Origin: Pantoea sp. 18069
GTDB taxonomy: Bacteria; Pseudomonadota; Gammaproteobacteria; Burkholderiales; Burkholderiaceae_C
DNA: 64,000 nucleotides
Assembly (NCBI RefSeq): GCF_902706035.1
Contig: NZ_CACSJA010000001.1
Location: 186,001-250,000, forward strand
Direction: 5' to 3'
This document shows, in pieces, positions 1-9,327 of the stretch. How positions within the stretch are numbered: position 1 is the first letter of the stretch; each line of letters starts with the position of its first letter. Below the pieces are notes generated by a model. It was not told the DNA's origin. It did no database searches and saw only the letters and a list, made by a program, of their open reading frames with translations. The translations under genes and the position numbers were made by a program.

Positions 1-892
1 TGCCAGACAAAGGCAATTGGGCCCGCACATACTCGGCCACACCCTGCATCACCTTGTCCAGATGCGCCTGCAGCGGCGCGAAGCCGGCATTCGGCGCGCG
101 CGTGTCCTCGTCCATATAGATGGGGCGGCGGATCTCGATCTGCAGGCTGTGGCGGTGGAGTTGCGGCTGGCCTATGCGGCCTATCAGCTCCACGCCCTTG
201 TACGGCTCGTTGTAGGCCACGCTGTAGCCACCGGCCTGCAGCAGCTCGCCCACGAGGCGGATGAACTCCGGCGCGCAGGTCGTGCCGTCGCGGTCGCCGA
301 GCACGAAGTCGGCCAGCGTGGCATCCGTGCGGCCCAGCCGCCGGTAGACGTCGTTGGGCATCGAATGCAGGTTCAGGTGCCAGACGCCGCCGAAACGCGC
401 GACGCTGTCGTCTATCGCCTGCCGCAGCGCCGCGTGGTAGGGCTGCCAGTAGCCCTGCAGCCGCGACTGCACTTCGGCCACGCTGAGCTGGCGGTCGTAA
501 AGCGGCGTGGGCTGGCCGTCGCGGATGATGCGCTGCCAGATGAGGCCCAGCCCCTGGCGGGTCTTGACGCTGGGCGCGAGCGGCGACGGCCAGGCCGTGG
601 CCAGCTGCGCCGGATCGATGTCGTCGGCGGAACGGTTGACATCGATATAGGTGCGCGGAAACGTCGCCGCGAGCAGCGTCGCGCCATGCGCGGGCCAGCG
701 CTGCCAGAGCCTGTGCACATCGGTGTCTTCGCCGCGGCGCAGCAGCGCCATCTCGACGCAGTGGCCGAAATCAGCCGGGTAGGCGGTGCCGCTGTGCGGC
801 GAGTCGCAGACCAGCGGCAGGGCGCGCGCGGTCGGCGCGAACACCTCGACCGGGGTGTCCGGGCGGGGCTGCAGGAAGTCAGGCGCGGACAT
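1..892 (-). CDS. N-formylglutamate amidohydrolase family protein (3' end outside window)
   Basis: The frame is open from the ATG at 892 to the window edge, so the C-terminus is missing; 297 residues are visible. Family landmarks are SPHSG (residues 31-35), DVNR (84-87) and HLNLHSMP (172-179), whose His, Asp and Glu residues fit a zinc hydrolase. The family (PF05013) hydrolyses N-formyl-L-glutamate to formate and glutamate in histidine degradation, but many members sit outside hut operons and may act on other N-acyl amino acids. The start codon overlaps the stop of the upstream Bug receptor gene (TGATG), so the two are probably translationally coupled and the substrate may be what the receptor binds. 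No other hut gene is visible. Confidence 0.85.
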   Translation of the reverse strand, partial: MSAPDFLQPRPDTPVEVFAPTARALPLVCDSPHSGTAYPADFGHCVEMALLRRGEDTDVHRLWQRWPAHGATLLAATFPRTYIDVNRSADDIDPAQLATAWPSPLAPSVKTRQGLGLIWQRIIRDGQPTPLYDRQLSVAEVQSRLQGYWQPYHAALRQAIDDSVARFGGVWHLNLHSMPNDVYRRLGRTDATLADFVLGDRDGTTCAPEFIRLVGELLQAGGYSVAYNEPYKGVELIGRIGQPQLHRHSLQIEIRRPIYMDEDTRAPNAGFAPLQAHLDKVMQGVAEYVRAQLPLSG

Positions 893-1875
893 CAATCCAG
901 CTTGATGTTGGCGCGCTTGGCAACGGCCGTGTAGCGGTCGATGGCGGCGGTGATCTGGCGGCTGAACTCGGCCGGCGTATTGCCCATGGATTCACCCGAA
1001 ATGCCTTTTTGCTTCTCCAGGTAGTCGGGCATGGCCATGACCTTGTGCGCCGCGGCATTGAGCTTGGCGATGATGGCCGGGGGCGTGCCCGCAGGCGCGA
1101 CCAGGCCGAACCAGCCGCCGTCGCCCATGCCGGGGAAGCCCAGCTCGGTATAGGTGGGCACATCGGGCAGCACCTCGCTGCGCTTGAGCGCGAGCACGGC
1201 CAGCGGGCGCAGCTTGCCGGACTTGATGTGCACCAGCGTCGATGGCAGGTTGTCGGTCATCGCCGTGACCTGGCCGGCGAGCGCGTCGTTGATCGCCTGG
1301 CCCGCGCCCTTGTAGGGGATGTGCAGCATGTTGATGCCCGCCAGATTCATGAAGTTCTCGATGTTCGCATGGCCCAGCGAGCCGCTGCCGGGCGAGGCAA
1401 AGGTGTACTTGCCGGGCTCGGCCTTGGTCAGCGCGATGAATTCCTGCATGGTCCTGGCCGGCACGCTGTTATGGATCACGAACACGCTGGGCACGGACAT
1501 CACGTTGGTGATGGGCGCGAAGTCCTTGACGGCGTCATAGGGCAGCTTGGCCATGATGGCCGGGTTCGAGCCGTGCGTGGACACGGTCGCCATGCCTATG
1601 GTGTAGCCATCGGGCGCGGCCTTGGCGATCGCATCGGCACCGATGGAGCCGCCTGCGCCGCCGCGGTTCTCGACCACCACGGCCTTGCCCAGCACCTGGC
1701 CCATCTTGTCGGCCAGCAGGCGCGCCACCATGTCCGTCGAACCGCCGGCGCCGAACGGCACGATCAGACGCAACGGGCGGTTGGGGTAATCGGCCTGGGC
1801 ATGGGCCAGGGGCGCCAGCAAGGCGGTCGCAGCGCAGGCTGCAAGGCTGGACAACAGGGTTCTACGCAGGGCCAT
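892..1875 (-). CDS. Bug/TctC-family tripartite tricarboxylate-type solute receptor
   Basis: 327 residues beginning MALRRTLL, with a signal peptide of about 26 residues ending AHA-QADYPNRP. The mature protein has the family hallmarks YPNRPLRLIVPFGAGG near the N-terminus and a VENRGGAGG loop. Bug proteins are periplasmic binding proteins for carboxylates and other small anions, and betaproteobacteria carry them in large, mostly orphan sets; no TctA/TctB membrane genes are seen here. The ATG at 1875 was chosen because it gives the signal peptide and follows GAGAGG on the minus strand; the frame stays open upstream but antisense to the LysR gene. The stop overlaps the start of the amidohydrolase gene. 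Ligand unknown. Confidence 0.9.
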   Translation of the reverse strand: MALRRTLLSSLAACAATALLAPLAHAQADYPNRPLRLIVPFGAGGSTDMVARLLADKMGQVLGKAVVVENRGGAGGSIGADAIAKAAPDGYTIGMATVSTHGSNPAIMAKLPYDAVKDFAPITNVMSVPSVFVIHNSVPARTMQEFIALTKAEPGKYTFASPGSGSLGHANIENFMNLAGINMLHIPYKGAGQAINDALAGQVTAMTDNLPSTLVHIKSGKLRPLAVLALKRSEVLPDVPTYTELGFPGMGDGGWFGLVAPAGTPPAIIAKLNAAAHKVMAMPDYLEKQKGISGESMGNTPAEFSRQITAAIDRYTAVAKRANIKLD

Positions 1876-1990
1876 GGGAAATCCTCTCGGGGGATGTGGT
1901 TCGAAAACGCTGATTCTGGGCAGACTGCGCGCCCGCGAAAAGAGACAAAATGACACGCAACTATTACCAACCGTCATAATTGCCCGCGCC

Positions 1991-2947
1991 ATGCGCATGC
2001 ACTCCCCTTCCCTCTCCGAATTGCACGCTTTCTCAACCGCGGCGCGCCTGGGCAACTTCTCGCTCGCGGCCGACAATCTGCATGTCACCCAGGGCGCGAT
2101 CAGCCGCGCGATCGCCCGGCTCGAAGAGCACCTCGGGCTGGCACTGTTCGAGCGCCATGGCCGGCGCAGCGTGCTCACGGCTGCCGGGCGGGCCTACCTT
2201 GACGCGGTGGGCCCGGCCATCGTGACCATCGAATCGGCGTCGGCCCAGCTGCGCCGCCCGCATGCCGGCACGCACTTGCGCCTGTCGGTCACGCCCACGC
2301 TGTTCAGCCACTGGCTGATCCCGCGGCTGCCCGACTTCAACGCGCACTTTCCCGGCGTCATGCTGTCTTTCGCGCCCTACCGCCGCGACGACCCGGTCAA
2401 CGCGCCGGAGATCGACGGCTGGCTGCGCATAGGCCAGAACCCCTGGCCCGCGCATATCGCGGCCGACTACATCGTCGGGCGCGAACTCGTGCCAATCTGC
2501 CGCCCTCAGGACCTGCTGGGCACCCAGGCCATACGCACGCCTGCCGACCTGCTGCGCCGCCCGCTGCTCGCGCATACCAATTACCAGGGCAATTGGGCCC
2601 AGTGGTGCGCACATGCCGGCTGCGAAGGCGAAGTGCCCGCGCCGGCCGCCGACTTCGAGCTGGTGTCCATGCTGGTGCAGGCGGTGATTGCGGGCATGGG
2701 CGTGGCCGTGGTCCAGCGCTGCCTGATCGAGGACGACCTGGCCGCGGGCCGCATCGTGGTCGCGATCGACCAGGCCGTGCAGATCGAACGCGGCTACTTT
2801 CTATGCCGGCCCGCAGGCCGCACACCGACGCCGGCGCTGCTCGATTTCCGCGAATGGCTGCTCAAACAGGCCGCGTCGGGGCACGACCACCCGGTCGTAT
2901 CAGCGCCGCCAGGCGCCCGAGAGAACCCACTGGCAACAAGCACATGA
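1991..2947 (+). CDS. LysR-family transcriptional regulator
   Basis: 318 residues from the ATG at 1991 (MRMHSPS; the ATG at 1997 is an alternative). The N-terminal winged helix-turn-helix covers about residues 8-65, with FSLAADNLHVTQGAISRAI as recognition region, followed by a LysR substrate-binding domain. The overall sequence resembles the GcvA-like LysR branch. It is divergent from the Bug receptor and amidohydrolase pair, which it probably controls in response to the imported compound (inference from context). Its last 48 bases overlap, tail to tail, the small membrane-protein gene on the other strand. Confidence 0.9.
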   Translation: MRMHSPSLSELHAFSTAARLGNFSLAADNLHVTQGAISRAIARLEEHLGLALFERHGRRSVLTAAGRAYLDAVGPAIVTIESASAQLRRPHAGTHLRLSVTPTLFSHWLIPRLPDFNAHFPGVMLSFAPYRRDDPVNAPEIDGWLRIGQNPWPAHIAADYIVGRELVPICRPQDLLGTQAIRTPADLLRRPLLAHTNYQGNWAQWCAHAGCEGEVPAPAADFELVSMLVQAVIAGMGVAVVQRCLIEDDLAAGRIVVAIDQAVQIERGYFLCRPAGRTPTPALLDFREWLLKQAASGHDHPVVSAPPGARENPLATST

Positions 2948-3178
2948 CAGCACCAGCGCCGCATAGGTGGCGAGCTTGCCATCGTGCCCGAACCAGACCA
3001 GCCCGCCCAGCAGCACGCCACCACCGACAGCGAAATTGATAGCTACCTGTGCCCACCAGCCAGTAATATGGGATGCTTTCGATACGATGAAGCGGGCAGC
3101 TACGGCCAGCCCCAGCGCGAGCACCAGGGCCGGGGCGAAAAAGTTCAGCAGATGCGCGAGCGCGGCGGGAAAACCCAT
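2900..3178 (-). CDS. Small predicted inner-membrane protein, function unknown
   Basis: 92 residues with three hydrophobic segments (about 7-32, 42-62 and 68-88) separated by short basic loops, and a CACC motif in the last segment. No family was recognised. It is believed real because the frame is strongly membrane-like while the other frames are not, and because it fills the gap between lysR and hemA. It lies head-to-head with hemA across a 74-bp spacer and its 3' end overlaps the convergent LysR gene by 48 bp. A haem or membrane role is only a guess from the neighbour. Confidence 0.65.
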   Translation of the reverse strand: MGFPAALAHLLNFFAPALVLALGLAVAARFIVSKASHITGWWAQVAINFAVGGGVLLGGLVWFGHDGKLATYAALVLSCACCQWVLSGAWRR

Positions 3179-3183
3179 GGCAG

Positions 3184-3244
3184 ATGACCTAAATCAAGGC
3201 TTATGAAAGCAGAGGATGCCAAGTTGGCGCATAAATTTTATAAT
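3184..3244 (+). promoter_or_regulatory. hemA promoter with FNR/ANR-like site
   Basis: A perfect -10 hexamer TATAAT lies at 3239-3244, only 8 bases before the hemA ATG; the -35 region is weak. No Shine-Dalgarno sequence precedes the ATG, so the transcript may be leaderless or nearly so. Upstream, ATGACCTAAATCAA (3184-3197) matches 8 of 10 specified positions of the FNR/ANR box TTGAT-N4-ATCAA, with a perfect right half. Control of hemA by ANR is known in Pseudomonas; here it is inference. Confidence 0.45.
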
Positions 3245-3252
3245 CTCAGTCT

Positions 3253-4554
3253 ATGGCAGTCTGGGCTTTAGGCATCAACCACCACACGGCTCCGCTTGAT
3301 TTGCGGGGTCGTTTTGCGTTTGCGCTCGACCAGATCGCACCGACGCTGCAAGGCCTGCGCCAGTCTTTGGCAAGCAGTGGCCGGCACGACGGCGTTGAAA
3401 CCGCCATTTTGTCGACCTGCAACCGCACCGAAATCTACTGCGCGGCCAACACCCCGGCCATTGCCCACACGCTCGACTGGCTCGCGCGCAGCGGCGGCGT
3501 GAGCCCCGAGGTGCTGCGCTCGCACTCCTATCAACTGGAAGAAGGCCTGGCCGCGCGCCATGCGTTTCGCGTTGCCAGCGGCCTTGACTCGATGGTGCTG
3601 GGCGAAGCGCAGATCCTCGGCCAGATGAAGAACGCCGTGCGCGCCGCCGAAACCGCGGGTGCATTGGGCACCACGCTCAACCAGCTGTTCCAGCGCAGCT
3701 TTGCCGTCGCCAAGGAAGTGCGCAGCTCGACCGAGATCGGCGAGCACAGCATCAGCATGGCCGCGGCCGCCGTGCGCCTGGCCGGCCAGCTGTTCGAAGA
3801 CCTGGGCAAGATTCGCATCCTGTTTGTCGGCGCGGGCGAAATGATAGAGCTCGCGACCACGCATTTCGCGGCCAGGAATCCACAGCACATCACGATCGCC
3901 AACCGTACCATGGAGCGCGGCGAGAAACTGGCCGCACGCTTCGGCGCCGAAGTGATGCGCCTGTCCGAGCTGCCCGACCACCTGCACGAATACGACGCGG
4001 TGATCAGCTGCACGGCCTCTAGCCTGCCCATCATCGGACTGGGCGCGGTCGAGAGCGCGCTGAAGAAACGCAAGCACCGGCCCATGTTCATGGTCGACCT
4101 GGCCGTGCCACGCGACATCGAACCCGAAGTCAAGGCGCTGCGTGACGTCTATCTCTACACCGTGGACGATCTGGCGCATGTGGTGCAGACCGCCCAGGCC
4201 CACCGCCAGGCCGCCGTGGCCCAGGCCGAAGCCATCATCGACACTGGCGTGCAGAGCTTTCTGCACTGGATGGACCAGCGCAGCCCGCAAGGCGGCGTTG
4301 TGCCGCTGATCCAGCAACTGCACGCGCAGACCGATGCCTGGCGCGCCGCGGAAATCGCACGCGCCAAGAAGCGCCTGGCCAAGGGCGAAGACATGGACGC
4401 CGTGCTCGAAGCGCTGTCGCGCGGCCTGACGCAGAAGATGCTGCACGGCACCATGACCGAACTGCATTCGGGCGACGCGCAGCAGCGTGCCCAGACCGTT
4501 CAAGCCGTCTCGCGGCTGTTCCTGCGCTCGCAGGGCGACAAGAACGCGCTCTAG
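3253..4554 (+). CDS. hemA: Glutamyl-tRNA reductase
   Basis: 433 residues, full length. The enzyme reduces glutamyl-tRNA(Glu) with NADPH to glutamate-1-semialdehyde, the first committed step of C5 tetrapyrrole synthesis, in the cytoplasm. The catalytic cysteine is C56 in STCNRTE; the NADPH-binding region is around GAGEMIELA in the middle, and the C-terminal helical dimerisation domain is present. The ATG at 3253 gives the canonical [15 protein letters not shown] start. It is followed by prfA and prmC on the same strand, the hemA-prfA-prmC order common in proteobacteria. The short region between hemA and prfA (4555-4686) is GC-rich and holds no further gene. Confidence 0.98.
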   Translation: MAVWALGINHHTAPLDLRGRFAFALDQIAPTLQGLRQSLASSGRHDGVETAILSTCNRTEIYCAANTPAIAHTLDWLARSGGVSPEVLRSHSYQLEEGLAARHAFRVASGLDSMVLGEAQILGQMKNAVRAAETAGALGTTLNQLFQRSFAVAKEVRSSTEIGEHSISMAAAAVRLAGQLFEDLGKIRILFVGAGEMIELATTHFAARNPQHITIANRTMERGEKLAARFGAEVMRLSELPDHLHEYDAVISCTASSLPIIGLGAVESALKKRKHRPMFMVDLAVPRDIEPEVKALRDVYLYTVDDLAHVVQTAQAHRQAAVAQAEAIIDTGVQSFLHWMDQRSPQGGVVPLIQQLHAQTDAWRAAEIARAKKRLAKGEDMDAVLEALSRGLTQKMLHGTMTELHSGDAQQRAQTVQAVSRLFLRSQGDKNAL

Positions 4555-4686
4555 CGGCGCTCCCGGTCGCGCGCCTGCCTGGCCGCGCCTCGCCGGCCAC
4601 GTCTCGCCAGCCGCGCGCCGGTACCGCACTGATGGTGCAGCCCCCTTTTCAGCTATGCCCTGCATAGCGCACAACCGCTCCCCGCC

Positions 4687-5769
4687 ATGCAAAATTTTCT
4701 CCGCAGCCAGCTGCAACGTTTCGCCCAGCGCCTAGAGGAACTCGACTTCCTGCTGTCGCGCGAAGACATCATGAGCGACATGGCCCAGTACCGCAAGATT
4801 TCGCGCGAGCATGCCGAGGTCACGGCTGTGGCCGGGCGCTACGCGCGCTATGAGCAGCGCGAGGCCGACCTGGCCGCAGCGCAGGAAATGCGCGAAGACC
4901 CCGAAATGGCCGACATGGCGCAGGAGGAAATCGCCAGCGCCACGGCCGAACTGGCCCAGCTCGAAGACGAGCTGCAGCGCCTGCTGCTGCCCAAGGACCC
5001 TGACGATGCGCGCGATGCCTACCTCGAAATCCGCGCCGGCACGGGCGGCGACGAGTCGGCGCTGTTCGCCGCCGATCTGGCGCGCATGTACACGCGCTAC
5101 TGCGACAGCGTGGGCTGGAAGGTCGAAGTCATGAGCGCCAACGAGAACGAAGTCGGCGGCTACAAGGAAATCGTGCTGCATGTCTCCGGCGACCAGGTCT
5201 ATGGCAAGCTGCGCTTCGAGTCCGGCGGCCACCGCGTGCAGCGCGTGCCCGCGACCGAGACCCAGGGCCGCATCCACACCAGCGCCTGCACCGTGGCCGT
5301 CATGCCCGAGCCCGACGAAGCCCAGGCGATCACGCTGAACCCGGCCGACCTGCGCATAGACACCTTCCGCGCCAGCGGCGCCGGCGGCCAGCACATCAAC
5401 AAGACCGATTCCGCGGTGCGCGTGGTCCACCTGCCCACGGGCATCGTCGCCGAATGCCAGGACGGACGCAGCCAGCACGCCAACAAGGCCAAGGCACTGC
5501 AGGTGCTGCAGGCGCGCATCCAGGAAAAGGAGCGCAGCGAACGCGCGGCCAAGGAGGCCGCCCAGCGCAAGGGGCTGATCGGCAGCGGCGACCGCTCCGA
5601 CCGCATCCGCACCTACAACTTCCCCCAGGGCCGCTTCACCGACCACCGCATCAACCTCACGCTCTACAAGCTGCTGTACATCATGGAAGGCGACATGGGC
5701 GACGTGCTGCAGGCCTTGCAGCACGCGCGCGAAGCCGAACAGCTCGCCGAGCTGGAAGTCAACACTTGA
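4687..5769 (+). CDS. prfA: Peptide chain release factor 1
   Basis: 360 residues, the usual RF1 length. It recognises UAA and UAG stop codons in the ribosomal A site and triggers peptide release. The tripeptide anticodon PAT is at 188-190 (RVPATETQ), which marks RF1 rather than RF2, and the catalytic GGQ is at 233-235. Q235 is the substrate of PrmC, encoded just downstream. The TGA stop at 5767-5769 is immediately followed by the 3'-end repeat element A. Confidence 0.98.
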   Translation: MQNFLRSQLQRFAQRLEELDFLLSREDIMSDMAQYRKISREHAEVTAVAGRYARYEQREADLAAAQEMREDPEMADMAQEEIASATAELAQLEDELQRLLLPKDPDDARDAYLEIRAGTGGDESALFAADLARMYTRYCDSVGWKVEVMSANENEVGGYKEIVLHVSGDQVYGKLRFESGGHRVQRVPATETQGRIHTSACTVAVMPEPDEAQAITLNPADLRIDTFRASGAGGQHINKTDSAVRVVHLPTGIVAECQDGRSQHANKAKALQVLQARIQEKERSERAAKEAAQRKGLIGSGDRSDRIRTYNFPQGRFTDHRINLTLYKLLYIMEGDMGDVLQALQHAREAEQLAELEVNT

Positions 5770-5850
5770 CCCCCCTGAGCGGCTGCGCCGCTTCCCCCCA
5801 GGGGGACGACACCATCGCTGCGGGGCGGCCCTTGCTCGGTGTCGCTGGCT
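5770..5850 (+). repeat. 3'-end two-hairpin repeat, copy A (after prfA)
   Basis: The element starts at the base after the prfA stop. First hairpin GCGGC-TGC-GCCGC (inside GAGCGGC..GCCGCTTC), second hairpin of C-run and G-run (CCCCCC-A-GGGGG), then a tail with GCGGGGCGGCCCTTGCTCG. Its sense matches the upstream gene. It belongs to the six-copy family described at 11851, 28681, 38543, 45311 and 49788. Similarity to copy D continues into the region ending near 5880 (ACGCCAGTTT..GGCTGTGC). Confidence 0.85.
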
Positions 5851-5910
5851 TTGGGACACGCCAGTTTCGAAGGCTGTGCACAATGCGAACGCCATGGATG
5901 ACCCATTCCT

Positions 5911-6750
5911 ATGACAAATGAACAAGCTTTGCGCCAGGCCCAGCAGGCCGGTCTGTCGCGCATCGATGCCCAGTTGCTGCTGCTGCATGCGGTGGGCCGG
6001 CCCGATGCCGGCCGCGCTTGGCTGCTGACGCACGATACCGACGCACTCACGCCAGAACAGCAGCAGGCATTCGACGCGCTGGCCGCACGGCGCCTGGCGG
6101 GCGAGCCCGTGGCCTATCTCACGGGCCGCAAGGAGTTCTACGGCCTGGCGCTGCAGATCGATGCGCGCGTGCTCGACCCGCGCCCCGACACCGAAACCCT
6201 GGTCGACTGGGCGCTCGAAGTGCTGGCCGACTGGAATGCGCCGCGCATCGTCGACCTGGGCACGGGCAGCGGCGCGATTGCGCTGGCGCTGCAGCAGCAG
6301 CGCCCCGACGCCAGCGTCTGGGCCGTGGATGCAAGCGCCGATGCGCTGACCGTTGCCCGGGGCAATGCGCACAGCCTCGACTTGCATGTGCAGTTCGCCC
6401 AGGGCTCGTGGCTGCAGGCGCTCGCGCCCGGCCAGTTATTCGACGCGATCGTGAGCAACCCGCCCTATATCGCCGCCGATGACCCGCACCTCGCCGCTCT
6501 GACGCACGAGCCTTTGTGCGCACTGGCCAGCGGCGCGGACGGGCTGGCCGACATCCGTGCGATCATCGAACAGTCGCCCGCACACCTTGCGCCCGGCGGC
6601 TGGCTGCTGATCGAGCATGGCTGGGACCAGGCGCCGGCCGTGCAGGCATTGCTGCGCGCCGCGGGTTTTGCCGCCGTGCAAAGCCGCAACGATCTGGCCG
6701 GCATTGCCCGTTGCACCGGCGGGTGCATGACGGATCTGGACAGACAGTGA
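5911..6750 (+). CDS. prmC: Release factor glutamine N5-methyltransferase
   Basis: 279 residues. It methylates the glutamine of the GGQ motif in RF1 and RF2 using S-adenosylmethionine. The N-terminal helical substrate-binding domain (about 1-75) is followed by a Rossmann methyltransferase domain with the SAM loop VDLGTGSGAIA and the catalytic NPPY motif at 183-186. It follows its substrate gene prfA, separated by repeat A. ATG at 5911. Confidence 0.97.
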   Translation: MTNEQALRQAQQAGLSRIDAQLLLLHAVGRPDAGRAWLLTHDTDALTPEQQQAFDALAARRLAGEPVAYLTGRKEFYGLALQIDARVLDPRPDTETLVDWALEVLADWNAPRIVDLGTGSGAIALALQQQRPDASVWAVDASADALTVARGNAHSLDLHVQFAQGSWLQALAPGQLFDAIVSNPPYIAADDPHLAALTHEPLCALASGADGLADIRAIIEQSPAHLAPGGWLLIEHGWDQAPAVQALLRAAGFAAVQSRNDLAGIARCTGGCMTDLDRQ

Positions 6751-6809
6751 AATAATCACGGGTGTACCCCCTGCCGCACAAGCGGCCGCCCCCCCCTTTG
6801 GAGCCAACC

Positions 6810-7133
6810 ATGAGCAATACCCACCAACGCATCGACGACCTCGTCAAGACCAACGACATCCTGCTGTTCATGAAAGGCAACGCGAGCTTCCCGCAGTGCG
6901 GCTTTTCCGGCCGCGCACTGCAAATCCTCAAGGCCTGCGGCGTCGACACCAAGACCATCGCCACGGTGAACGTGCTCGAAGACCAGGAAATCCGCCAGAG
7001 CATCAAGGAATACAGCCAGTGGCCGACCATTCCCCAGCTCTACGTCAAGGGTGAGTTCATCGGCGGCTCGGACATCATGATGGAGATGTACGAATCCGGC
7101 GAACTCCAGCAAATTTTGGACAGCAAGGCCTGA
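6810..7133 (+). CDS. grxD: Monothiol glutaredoxin, Grx4 type
   Basis: 107 residues. The single active cysteine is in CGFS (30-33) of the motif PQCGFSG. CGFS glutaredoxins carry and transfer [2Fe-2S] clusters with glutathione, often with BolA-type partners; an ibaG/bolA-family gene is present at 57299. The ATG at 6810 (MSNTHQ) is preceded by GGAG; the frame is open further upstream but those residues are proline-rich and not family-like. An intrinsic terminator follows. Confidence 0.97.
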   Translation: MSNTHQRIDDLVKTNDILLFMKGNASFPQCGFSGRALQILKACGVDTKTIATVNVLEDQEIRQSIKEYSQWPTIPQLYVKGEFIGGSDIMMEMYESGELQQILDSKA

Positions 7134-7152
7134 GCCTGCGCTGACAACCACC

Positions 7153-7175
7153 AAGCCGCCTTCGGGCGGCTTTTT
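7153..7175 (+). terminator. Intrinsic terminator after grxD
   Basis: Perfect 8-bp stem AAGCCGCC/GGCGGCTT with a TTCG loop, running into TTTTT, 19 bases after the grxD stop. The rest of the gap to 7344 holds no recognised gene. Confidence 0.9.
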
Positions 7176-7344
7176 GCCGCCAGGCCCCTCTTGGGCAACG
7201 GCGGACCTTGCGCAGCCGGTGAAGCTGCCGGGTGATTTTTCGTGTGTGCGGCGGCCTCCTTCAAGGAGTTGGCATCTTTTATGATGCAATGCCAGCCATG
7301 GCCCTGCTGCGAGGCCCTTTTCGCAGCTTTTCGTTCTTTTGCCT

Positions 7345-8664
7345 ATGAGTCTGTCCCAAAGTCTGTTCACCATTGCCGTGCTGATTGCTGTCAGCGCCTT
7401 TTTCTCGATGGCCGAAATCTCGCTGGCCGCCTCCCGGCGCCTGCGGCTGCGACAGATGGCTGACGAAGGCGACGCCCGCGCCGATCGCGTGATGCGCATG
7501 CAGGACCAGCCGGGCTACTATTTCACGGTGGTACAGATTGGACAGAACGCGATTGCCATCCTCGGCGGCATCGTCGGCGAAGGCGCCTTCAGCCCCTATT
7601 TCACGCGCGCGCTCGAACTGTGGTTCTCGCCGACCACGGCCGCTACCCTGGGCTTTCTGTCGTCCTTCTTCATCATCACTTCGCTGTTCATCGTCTTCGC
7701 CGACCTGATCCCCAAGCGCCTGAGCATGGCCGAGTCGGAAACCGTGGCGCTGCGCGTGGTCGGGCCCATGCAGACCTGCATGACGCTGTTCAAGCCCATC
7801 GTCTGGCTCTACAGTCGCACCACCGACGGCTTCTTCAGGCTGCTCAAGCTGCCGACCCAGCGCGACGAGCGCATCACGTCCGACGACATCCTGGCCATGA
7901 CCGAAGCCGGCGCGCGCACCGGCATGATGGGCCAGCGCGAGCAGCAGATGATCGCCAATGTGTTCGAACTCGACTCGCGCACCGTGTCCTCGGCCATGAC
8001 CCAGCGCGAGCGGATTGCCTACTTCCTGCGCGACGACTCCGAGGAAGTGGTGCGGCTGCGCATCGCCGCCGAGCCGTTTTCGACCTACCCGGTCTGCGAA
8101 GGCGACATCGACCATGTGGTCGGCTATGTCGACGCCAAGGACCTGTTCCAGCGCGCGCTGACCAACCAGCCGATCTCGCTGCGCGACGACACGCTGGTGC
8201 AAAAGGCGCTGGTCGTTCCCGACCGGCTGACGCTGACCGAAGTGCTGGACCAGTTCCGCCAGGTGCACGAAGACTTTGCGATCATCCTCAACGAGTACAG
8301 CCTGGTGGTGGGCGTGGTCACGCTCAACGACGTGATGAGCACGGTCATGGGCGACATGGTCGACATGGACGACGAAGAACAGATCGTGCGCCGCGACGCC
8401 AACTCCTGGCTGATCGACGGCGTGACACCGATCCAGGACGTGCTGCGCGCGCTGTCGCTCGACTCCCTGCCGCATGACCAGGAGTACGAAACACTGGGCG
8501 GCTTCCTGATGGTCATGCTGCGCCGCGTGCCGCGGCGCACCGACAGCGTGAACTGGGGCGGCTACAAGTTCGAGGTGCTTGACGTGGACAGCTATCGCAT
8601 CGACCAGGTGATGGTTTCGCGCATCGATACCGATGCTCCGCCCGCAGCGGCTGCGCCAGCCTGA
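7345..8664 (+). CDS. paeA: PaeA/YtfL-like CNNM-CBS-CorC membrane protein
   Basis: 439 residues. Order: an N-terminal DUF21/CNNM membrane domain (about 1-190, three to four hydrophobic segments, FSMAEISLAASRR at 22-34), a CBS pair (about 200-340), and a C-terminal CorC/HlyC domain ending near YRIDQVMVSRID. The pattern is close to E. coli YtfL/PaeA along its whole length, including TSDDI..EAGA, NVFELDSRTV and YETLGGFL. PaeA exports putrescine and cadaverine; older names call such proteins haemolysins, and CNNM relatives move magnesium or cobalt. ATG 7345 preferred over an in-frame TTG at 7339. Orthology is by memory of the family, so substrate is moderately certain. Confidence 0.85.
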   Translation: MSLSQSLFTIAVLIAVSAFFSMAEISLAASRRLRLRQMADEGDARADRVMRMQDQPGYYFTVVQIGQNAIAILGGIVGEGAFSPYFTRALELWFSPTTAATLGFLSSFFIITSLFIVFADLIPKRLSMAESETVALRVVGPMQTCMTLFKPIVWLYSRTTDGFFRLLKLPTQRDERITSDDILAMTEAGARTGMMGQREQQMIANVFELDSRTVSSAMTQRERIAYFLRDDSEEVVRLRIAAEPFSTYPVCEGDIDHVVGYVDAKDLFQRALTNQPISLRDDTLVQKALVVPDRLTLTEVLDQFRQVHEDFAIILNEYSLVVGVVTLNDVMSTVMGDMVDMDDEEQIVRRDANSWLIDGVTPIQDVLRALSLDSLPHDQEYETLGGFLMVMLRRVPRRTDSVNWGGYKFEVLDVDSYRIDQVMVSRIDTDAPPAAAAPA

Positions 8665-9327
8665 TCAGGCGCGGCCCGCGGGATCGAACAGCCACCTGCG
8701 CTGCGCCGCAAACACCGCGTTCGGATAAGGCGGCTTGCCGCGGCTGCCGTTGTAGCGGCCCAGCGCCATGAACATGTCGCCGCGTTCGCGGTCGAGGTAA
8801 TGGCGCAGGATCACGCAGCCAAAGCGCAGATTGGTCTGCATGTGGAACAGCTTGCCCGCGTCGCCATCGCCGATCACGCGCATCCAGAACGGCATGATCT
8901 GCATGTAGCCGCGCGCGCCCACGCTGGAGATCGCGAACTTGCGAAATGCGCTTTCGACTTCGATCAGGCCCAGCACCAGGCTCACGTCGAGGCCCGCGCG
9001 CCGCGACTCATACCAGACGGTCTGCAGGAATTCAAGTCGCACATCGGCATCTGCCTTGCGCCGGTAGAGCCGGTCGCTCATCGCGGCCAGCCAGCGCAGG
9101 TAAGACAGCTTGGCTTCGGTCGAGGCAAACGCAAGCTCGGGCGGCCCGGCGCTGGCCACCGCCGCGCGCAACGCGGTGCGCACCGAATCGGCCAGCGGTT
9201 CCTCGAGCTGCCCGCCCGCATGGGCAGGCAGGGCCAGCCACGCCGGCAGCGCGGCCAGCAGGCCACGCCGGCGCAGCCCTGCGGCCGCGGACCGCGGCAG
9301 GGGTGCAGCGGTGCGGCCGGTGGGCAT
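8665..9327 (-). CDS. Lytic transglycosylase SLT-domain protein
   Basis: 220 residues. After an N-terminal signal-like segment (about 20-37, ending LPAHA) comes an SLT domain: catalytic glutamate E125 in IEVESAF, then SVGARGYMQIMPFW. These enzymes cleave the MurNAc-GlcNAc bond of peptidoglycan with 1,6-anhydro product formation, in the periplasm. The ATG at 9327 overlaps the proS stop (TGATG), so it is coupled to proS. A GTG three bases upstream is an alternative start. The pairing proS-slt is an odd but seemingly tight operon. Confidence 0.9.
   Translation of the reverse strand: MPTGRTAAPLPRSAAAGLRRRGLLAALPAWLALPAHAGGQLEEPLADSVRTALRAAVASAGPPELAFASTEAKLSYLRWLAAMSDRLYRRKADADVRLEFLQTVWYESRRAGLDVSLVLGLIEVESAFRKFAISSVGARGYMQIMPFWMRVIGDGDAGKLFHMQTNLRFGCVILRHYLDRERGDMFMALGRYNGSRGKPPYPNAVFAAQRRWLFDPAGRA

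Noticed and set aside
17..934. A 305-codon plus-strand frame at the window start
   Set aside because: It is the complement of the N-formylglutamate amidohydrolase gene, whose motifs are on the minus strand.
7242..7463. Small gene between grxD and the PaeA-like gene
   Set aside because: The frame runs into the PaeA-like coding region in another phase and has no family features.
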